Shown here one piece after another: positions 52,142-57,490 of a stretch of DNA of 57,490 nt (the first letter of the stretch is position 1; each line of letters starts with the position of its first letter). Under the pieces are notes generated by a model. It was given only the letters and a program-made list of their open reading frames with translations, searched no databases and was not told the DNA's origin. The translations under genes were made by a program, and so were the position numbers. This DNA is from a virus. The DNA lies in IMG/VR virus record IMGVR_UViG_3300042988_000148, positions 1 through 57,490 of that record, one strand, 5' to 3'.

Positions 52142-53791
52142 ATGTCTACAACAGTTCGTTCTGGCGCTATATATGGCATCGGCACCTATGGTGCTGTGCG
52201 CTATGGTGTCAGTAGCGTTGCATATACACTAGATGGTGTACAGGCTACTGTTACATCCGATAGTGGTGTGATCATTACTGGTGATGCCAATCATGTCGTT
52301 GTCAGTCTTGTCAGTCCCGCTGTTGTAGGCTCAGTTGGTGTTGTCGGTGTTGCTGTCACTAGCGTTGTTGGTGTTCAAGCCACCGCCTATGTTGGTGACA
52401 ATGTAACATTTAGCTTAGGTTGCACAACCAATATAACTGGTCTGTCTACTACATCCTCGATTGGTTCTGTTGTTGTAACAGCCGGTGCTGATGTAGCAAT
52501 GAGGCTTGCTGGTTGGCCCGATGAGTCATGGACTTCGATTTCGTTTGAGCCGGTAACACGAGAAGCGCCATTTACTTATTGGTATAATGCTTATGTTGGT
52601 CCTTCAAGCATGCCAAACGGCGGCCTTGGATATTTACCAACGAATCAAAGCAGCTCTGTTACAACCGGCGCTGATTATATCGGCTCTATTCCACCTTCTC
52701 CTGATATCGGAGAACACATCTACTTCCACAAACGAAGTAGTGTTGGTGGTCCTGTCATTGCTACATATGACTTGGGTGTAGTTGTTGGGTTCCCTTATGA
52801 CTACAGTTACATGTCGAGGTATAGTAGTGTTACCACTACAACGCCTTCTGTATATTTGCCACCAAACTCTGGTGGTTCGTATCCTGTAGCTATCGGTACT
52901 GTCAATAACAAGAGTGTCGGTGTCGTTGTTGTTCCTGATAACACAATCTATCAGAATGCTGTTGATGCTTCTGCTTGGAGTGATTGGGTAAACACTACAA
53001 TTTCTATTGGTGATCCTCTATACCTGACAGCCGGTGGTGTTCGTAGATATTACGGTGTGGTGACGGCTAAGCCGCTAATCACTGGTATGTCTAGCTCTCC
53101 TCAGTATGGGATAACAGTATCCAACCCAGACGCTTATGTTTCAGTATTGGATACTGCAGCGTTGTTTGAAACAACCGACAGTGGTTATGCTCTTGGTGAA
53201 GTTGGTGAAATCTCTATTGTTGGTGATTCCAACACTGACACTATTGGTTCTGACGCAACGTTCAGTGTTGGACAAGTTGATGTTCGTTCTATCAACCGCA
53301 TACCTGTAGATGGTGTTGCTGTTACACTATCTATTGGTAATGTAACAACTATTGCAGCTGCTAACATTGCTCTTGTTACAAGTGCTATCAGTGTTACGTT
53401 AGGTGATGTTGTTGTAAAAGCCGGTGCTACTATAGAAATTGGTAGCGTATATACTTCTAGTTATATTGGTGACGTTGTTGTTGCCAATAACGCTCGACCA
53501 ACATTTGATGGTGTTACTGCCACTGCGTATGTCGGCAATGTTGCTATAACTACTGTAGTATTCAATTACAATGCAATTGCTCATCTGTATGACAGACGAA
53601 GAGTGGCGTATGTAGATAGACGAAGTAGCAGTAGTGATAGAACAATAGCTGTTGCTGCTCACAACCGTACGGTATATGTCGATAAAGTATCTGCTCCATC
53701 AACACGTTCTGTTTATGTGTCGATGGTTGACAGAAAAATGTACACGTATAGAAAGCCAAGCTCATCTGATCGATCAGTGATGGTTGCTTAA
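52142..53791 (+). CDS. Beta-repeat virion protein with inserted domain
   Basis: The 549-residue protein has short beta repeats of the type GVQATAYVGD, GVTATAYVGNV and IEIGSVYTSSYIGDVVV in residues 1-120 and about 345-480. A different, Trp/Tyr/Pro-rich domain lies between them (from WPDESWTSISFEPVTREAPF). The C-terminus repeats a short strand unit (RTIAVAAHNRTVYV, TRSVYVSMVDRKMY, DRSVMVA). It is probably an elongated tail- or neck-attached protein; the function is not recognised. Confidence 0.75.
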   Translation: MSTTVRSGAIYGIGTYGAVRYGVSSVAYTLDGVQATVTSDSGVIITGDANHVVVSLVSPAVVGSVGVVGVAVTSVVGVQATAYVGDNVTFSLGCTTNITGLSTTSSIGSVVVTAGADVAMRLAGWPDESWTSISFEPVTREAPFTYWYNAYVGPSSMPNGGLGYLPTNQSSSVTTGADYIGSIPPSPDIGEHIYFHKRSSVGGPVIATYDLGVVVGFPYDYSYMSRYSSVTTTTPSVYLPPNSGGSYPVAIGTVNNKSVGVVVVPDNTIYQNAVDASAWSDWVNTTISIGDPLYLTAGGVRRYYGVVTAKPLITGMSSSPQYGITVSNPDAYVSVLDTAALFETTDSGYALGEVGEISIVGDSNTDTIGSDATFSVGQVDVRSINRIPVDGVAVTLSIGNVTTIAAANIALVTSAISVTLGDVVVKAGATIEIGSVYTSSYIGDVVVANNARPTFDGVTATAYVGNVAITTVVFNYNAIAHLYDRRRVAYVDRRSSSSDRTIAVAAHNRTVYVDKVSAPSTRSVYVSMVDRKMYTYRKPSSSDRSVMVA

Positions 53792-53810
53792 ATAGTATAA
53801 GAGGAAGTAT

Positions 53811-54128
53811 ATGTCATTTAAATGGCCTTCAAAAGATAAAGATGAAACGCTTGACTATAGTGTTGATTGGTCCAGATTCCTAGATGGTGCAACTATTAGT
53901 TCCGTCACATGGTATGTTGACGATGCTGATGGTATCGCCACTATTATTAGTGCAGGCTCTGTTGTCAACGGTATTCAGAATGTTGCACAGACTATTAGTG
54001 GTGGTGTAGCCACTATCAACCTTGGTCTTGGGACCAACAACTATGACTATAAGTTTACGTGCCGCATATCGGACAGCACAGGTAATGTTGCTGAGCGAGT
54101 TATTCGACTAAAGATTAAGGAACAATGA
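53811..54128 (+). CDS. Small Ig-like virion protein
   Basis: The 105-residue protein starts MSFKWPSKDKDETLDYSVDW and has SRFLDGATISSVTWYVDDAD, GVATINLGLGTNNYDYKFTC and RISDSTGNVAERVIRLKIKE, a clear seven-strand sandwich. The K-W-P-x-K-D-x-D-E-x-L-D-Y-S-x-D-W-S-R-F-L pattern is common in phage neck and tail regions. It is placed 1 nt before the adaptor-like gene. Confidence 0.8.
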   Translation: MSFKWPSKDKDETLDYSVDWSRFLDGATISSVTWYVDDADGIATIISAGSVVNGIQNVAQTISGGVATINLGLGTNNYDYKFTCRISDSTGNVAERVIRLKIKEQ

Positions 54129-54129
54129 T

Positions 54130-54852
54130 ATGGCGTATGACTACATCGGCCTTGTTAATGAAGTGAATCGACGACTCAATGAAGTTGAACTTACGTCCGT
54201 GAACTTTGATAATGCCTCTGGTTTCTATTCACAGATCAAAGACTCTGTTAATTCCGCACTGCGTGATTTGTATGATGCTGGTCAAGACTGGCCTTTCAAT
54301 CATGTCATTGCTGAAGATACATTGTCTGTTGGTGAAACTCGTTATGCTTTTCCGTCTGATGCTTCTACTATTGACTTTGATACATTTCGTATTAAGGCTG
54401 ATGCGACATTGGGTAATGAAACAACGAAGCTTGCGATTATGCAATATGAAGATTATCTTCAGACTGCGGTAGATCAAGAATATTCGAACGACACTTCAAA
54501 GCTTTCTGTTCCAAACAGTGTAGTACATGCTCCTAGTCTGGAATGGCTTGTTGTTCCTCCGCCAGATCAAGAGTATGAAGTTGTATACGAATACTACCGA
54601 GCTCCTGTAGATCTTCTAAACTCTACAGATGTTCCTGCTGTACCAGAACGATTCAGGCATGTTGTCATTGATGGTGCTATGTATCACGCATATATGTTCC
54701 GCAGCAACGAACAGGCAGCTAATCTGGCGAAGAATAAGTTTGAAGAAGGTATCAAGCGTATGCGTACTATGCTTGTTAATCGCGTTAGTTACGTGCGCTC
54801 TACCGTCATTAATCGAGGCTCGTTCTCTGCGTTTGGTGAGAGGGTTAAGTAA
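54130..54852 (+). CDS. Head-tail adaptor / tail tubular A-like protein
   Basis: The 240-residue protein starts MAYDYIGLVNEVNRRLNEVE and has DSVNSALRDLYDAGQDWPFN, TRYAFPSDASTIDFDTFRIK, VYEYYRAPVDLLNSTDVPAV and a C-terminal helix (LAKNKFEEGIKRMRTMLVNR). The layout resembles tail tubular protein A / adaptor proteins that dock to the portal. It overlaps the next gene by one base, and the pair recalls T7 gp11-gp12. The identity rests on order and general pattern. Confidence 0.7.
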   Translation: MAYDYIGLVNEVNRRLNEVELTSVNFDNASGFYSQIKDSVNSALRDLYDAGQDWPFNHVIAEDTLSVGETRYAFPSDASTIDFDTFRIKADATLGNETTKLAIMQYEDYLQTAVDQEYSNDTSKLSVPNSVVHAPSLEWLVVPPPDQEYEVVYEYYRAPVDLLNSTDVPAVPERFRHVVIDGAMYHAYMFRSNEQAANLAKNKFEEGIKRMRTMLVNRVSYVRSTVINRGSFSAFGERVK

Positions 54853-56831
54853 TGGCTGATGGATGGCAAACATATCCCTTTGAGTTTCGAGGAGGTCTTG
54901 TTTCGAACCTGTCACCTCTACAGCATGGAACTCAATTGCCCGGAAGCGCTAGGCTTCTAAAGAACTTTGAACCGTCTGTTGATGGTGGATATCGTCGCAT
55001 TGAAGGTTTTGATAAATACTCAAGCTCTTTTGTTCCAGCTTATGGTGAGCCTGTTGTGCAGGGTAGTGGTCAGACAGGGACAACACTGGTTGTTTCAAAC
55101 TTGTTCACTGCTCCGGTAGACGGTGATACGTTCACTATTGCTGGTGTAACTGGTACATACACGGTTGCTTCTGCCGGTGTTAGCTATAACAGCACATATA
55201 AACAAGCAACATTAACCTTAACCTCGTCATTGGCTTCTAGCCCTGCCGATAAAGCAGTCATTACTTTTACCAGCCATCAAGGACTCATCAAGGGTGTTGT
55301 TGCTTGGAACGAAACGGTATTGGCTTACAGAAACGGCGATATCTATTTCACTACTGGCAACTCTTACACTAAGATAAGTAAGCCTACCTACGGAACCGTT
55401 TTGGTTAATGGTGGTTCTCAGACGGGTACAACACTGGCTATTGACGGCCTTACAAGTGTTCCGCAGATTGGTGATACCTTTGTGGTTGCCGGTATTGAGA
55501 AGGTTTATACGGTATTGGCTGTACCAACCGTTACGTCCACAGCAGCATCTATTTCAATCTATCCTGCTTTAGCGTCTAGCCCTGCTGATAACGCTGCTAT
55601 CACTTGGAAATCTGTTAGTCGTTCTAATGGTGGCGTGATGCGAACTACAAAATATCGCATTGCTGGTGTTGATAAAGTAATGGGTGTTGATGGATACAAC
55701 TTTCCGTTCACATGGGACGGTACAACATTCACTGTACTTTCTTCTGCTCCATCTGATGTGGTTGGTGCTGAGTTTGTTGTCCACCACAAAAATCAGGTGT
55801 TCTTTGCTAAAGGCGAAACCGTAGTGTTCACCTCACCATACACTGACTCAGACTTTTCAGCCGCCAATGGTTCTGGTGTTATTAATGTTGGTGGTGCCAT
55901 TACCGGAATGATCGTGTTTCGTGAGGCACTCATCATCTTCACTGAAAAAACAATCAGTCAGATAACAGGCAATACGTTGCAAGACTTTGTACTGCAGCCT
56001 ATTACACGCAATGTTGGTTGTGTTGCCCCCGATACCATTGAAGAAATTGGTGGTGATGTCATCTTCCTTGGTCCTGATGGTTTGCGTTTGCTAAGCGCTA
56101 CAGATCGAGTTGGTGACTTCAACTTGGGTGTGGTGTCAAAGACTATTCAAGATGAGATGACTTCTTTGATTGCATCCAGTTCGTCTTTCTCAAGCTGTGT
56201 CATTAAACAAAAGAGTCAGTACCGCATCTTTGGATATAACAGTAGCGTTACATCATCGAACGCAAAGGGTGTTATTGGTACACAAACTGTTGGTAATGAT
56301 ACTGGTACCATGTCTTGGGCGGAAACTGTTGGTATCAAAGCCTACGTGTGCGACAGCGACTACTCCAATCAGACAGAGACATTGGTGTTTGCTCACTCCG
56401 ATGGTTATGTTTATCAAATGGAGAGCGGTAATAGTTTTGATGGTAGTAACATCATTGCTTCATTTGCTACCCCTTTTGTTTACATTAATGATCCTCGTGT
56501 GCGTAAAACATTTTATAAGATGGTGCTCTATACCGATCCTCAGGGTGGTGTTACAACGTCTGTTAATTTGAAGCTTGACTTTGACAACACTGGCTCTATT
56601 CAGCCTGCCACCATCAACTTGTCCAATGAGACAGGCACTGTAGGTTTCTATGGTAACAGTGGTGCTAAGTATGGCACTACAGTTTATGGTAGCAAGTTGA
56701 TGAAACAGTTTGAGACACAACTGATTGGTTCAGGCTTTAGTGTTTCGATTCAGTTTGTCTCTGATAGTCAAAACCCACCGTTCTCTCTTGATGCTGCAAC
56801 GATTGAATATAGTACACACGATAGACGCTAA
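54852..56831 (+). CDS. Tail tubular B-like / stabilisation protein with duplicated insert
   Basis: The 659-residue protein starts MADGWQTYPFEFRGGLVSNL with GSARLLKNFEPSVDGGYRRI. Beta-propeller-like units follow (GLIKGVVAWNETVLAYRNGD, FVVHHKNQVFFAKGETVVFT, GMIVFREALIIFTEKTISQI, DVIFLGPDGLRLLSATDRVG). Residues 69-139 and 184-252 are two related copies of an inserted beta domain (QTGTTL...ASSPAD). This is the large podovirus tail-tube or nozzle-type protein. Confidence 0.75.
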   Translation: MADGWQTYPFEFRGGLVSNLSPLQHGTQLPGSARLLKNFEPSVDGGYRRIEGFDKYSSSFVPAYGEPVVQGSGQTGTTLVVSNLFTAPVDGDTFTIAGVTGTYTVASAGVSYNSTYKQATLTLTSSLASSPADKAVITFTSHQGLIKGVVAWNETVLAYRNGDIYFTTGNSYTKISKPTYGTVLVNGGSQTGTTLAIDGLTSVPQIGDTFVVAGIEKVYTVLAVPTVTSTAASISIYPALASSPADNAAITWKSVSRSNGGVMRTTKYRIAGVDKVMGVDGYNFPFTWDGTTFTVLSSAPSDVVGAEFVVHHKNQVFFAKGETVVFTSPYTDSDFSAANGSGVINVGGAITGMIVFREALIIFTEKTISQITGNTLQDFVLQPITRNVGCVAPDTIEEIGGDVIFLGPDGLRLLSATDRVGDFNLGVVSKTIQDEMTSLIASSSSFSSCVIKQKSQYRIFGYNSSVTSSNAKGVIGTQTVGNDTGTMSWAETVGIKAYVCDSDYSNQTETLVFAHSDGYVYQMESGNSFDGSNIIASFATPFVYINDPRVRKTFYKMVLYTDPQGGVTTSVNLKLDFDNTGSIQPATINLSNETGTVGFYGNSGAKYGTTVYGSKLMKQFETQLIGSGFSVSIQFVSDSQNPPFSLDAATIEYSTHDRR

Positions 56832-56862
56832 TGCGTTATAACTAACTAGCTAAGGAAAACAT

Positions 56863-57490
56863 ATGACAGGCTACGTACGTACAGACACGACCAACAACAT
56901 CGCAGACGGGAATATTATTTCAGCCGCAGACCTCGACAACGAGTTCGATGGTATTCAATCGGCGTTCAATAGCTCCACTGGTCACAACCATGACGGTACC
57001 ACTGGTGAAGGCGCTCCTATTCTTGTGTTGGGTCCGACACAGGACGTAGTGGTTGGTGCCACCACTGTCACACCAAAGACAACTAACACTGTTGACATCG
57101 GCTCTAGCTCTCTGAAGTTTAAAGACTTGTTCTTGGCAGGCAATGCTAGCATTGGTGGTACATTGGCTGTTACAGGTGTAGCCACCCTGACCGCACAACC
57201 AATCTTGTCTTCGTTGACAGCCAGCCGCGCTGTGTTCACCGATAGTTCTAAAGGGCTTGTGAGCAACGCCATCACTGGTACCGGTAATGTTGTGATGTCG
57301 GCAAGCCCTACGTTGACAGGCACGATTAACGCTGAAGCGCTGACAACCTCGTCAACTGTGACACTGAACGCTGGTACTGCTAACGGAGTTGCTTACCTGA
57401 ACGGTTCTAAAGCACTTACCACTGGTACTGCGCTGACGTTTGATGGGACGAGGTTGACGGCTACCTACGCTGCAAATTATGTTGCGCGTT
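56863..57490 (+). CDS. Tail fibre/collar protein, 3'-truncated by window edge
   Basis: ATG 56863 follows AAGGAAAACAT. About 209 residues are visible: MTGYVRTDTTNNIADGNIIS, AADLDNEFDGIQSAFNSSTG, HNHDGTTGEGAP, then DIGSSSLKFKDLFLAGNASI and GGTLAVTGVATLTAQPILSS. The first part is a typical virion-attachment head. The later Gly/Thr/Ala strands resemble trimeric beta-helix fibres. The frame is open to the end of the window, so the receptor-binding part is missing. Confidence 0.85.
   Translation, partial: MTGYVRTDTTNNIADGNIISAADLDNEFDGIQSAFNSSTGHNHDGTTGEGAPILVLGPTQDVVVGATTVTPKTTNTVDIGSSSLKFKDLFLAGNASIGGTLAVTGVATLTAQPILSSLTASRAVFTDSSKGLVSNAITGTGNVVMSASPTLTGTINAEALTTSSTVTLNAGTANGVAYLNGSKALTTGTALTFDGTRLTATYAANYVAR

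Noticed and set aside
1-57490. CRISPR array or insertion sequence
   Set aside because: No regularly spaced direct repeats and no transposase or terminal inverted repeats are seen; the only mobile-type genes are HNH endonucleases and the recombinase.
1-57490. T7-type single-subunit RNA polymerase
   Set aside because: None of the large frames shows its motifs; promoters are sigma70-like, so host polymerase is assumed.

Overview
The window is a tailed double-stranded DNA bacteriophage genome, or nearly all of one, with podovirus-like architecture. It carries TerS, TerL, portal, scaffold, major capsid protein, two tail-tube or adaptor-like proteins, a fibre start, and very large internal or ejection-type virion proteins. 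No tape-measure, tail-sheath or long-tail genes are visible. The host is inferred to be a Gram-negative bacterium, most likely a beta-proteobacterium (Burkholderiales-like). This rests on two tandem genes of the APVQEPVAW repeat type, which I associate with phages of that group, on sigma70-type promoters and on a Fur-box-like palindrome. No phage RNA polymerase is visible, so transcription probably uses host RNA polymerase.

Layout. (1) 1-14.5 kb, plus strand: a membrane or secreted protein cassette (several signal-peptide proteins, small membrane proteins), a 3-TM holin, an M15 peptidase endolysin, a GNAT-like protein, then virion proteins ending with a 1724-residue polyvalent protein. (2) 14.5-14.8 kb: a convergent terminator and three tRNA genes (His, Trp, Asn) on the minus strand. 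(3) 14.8-39.6 kb, minus strand: a long, tightly overlapping early or middle operon. It holds nucleotide metabolism (class II ribonucleotide reductase, ThyX, MazG-like, dATP/dGTP diphosphohydrolase), replication (family B-like DNA polymerase, primase-helicase, 5'-3' exonuclease, SSB-like), RNA ligase, HNH endonucleases, a tyrosine recombinase, ADP-ribosylglycohydrolase, a tRNA-Ile2, an SPFH lipoprotein, a SleB-like hydrolase, NinX-like and DUF932 proteins and many small genes. (4) 39.6-40.57 kb: a divergent control region with no genes, carrying leftward promoters, operator-like inverted repeats, near-DnaA boxes and a TATAG-dense A+T-rich tract. (5) 40.57-57.49 kb, plus strand: packaging, head and tail genes, ending inside a tail-fibre gene.

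The two divergent arms would converge at about 14.5 kb if the genome is circular or circularly permuted. The first gene is cut at the left edge and the last at the right edge, consistent with an arbitrary cut of a permuted molecule, but this cannot be proven here.

How it works together (inference). Leftward sigma70 promoters with uniform 18-bp spacing drive host-takeover and DNA-metabolism genes. Several of these genes sit behind a recurrent small hairpin that buries their Shine-Dalgarno sequence, and this hairpin shows base-pair covariation. RNA ligase plus tRNAs, ADP-ribosylglycohydrolase and a predicted ADP-ribosyltransferase-like domain in the giant virion protein suggest tRNA-repair and ADP-ribosylation contests with the host. 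Lysis uses the 3-TM holin and M15 lysin, with a possible accessory SleB-like lipoprotein hydrolase.
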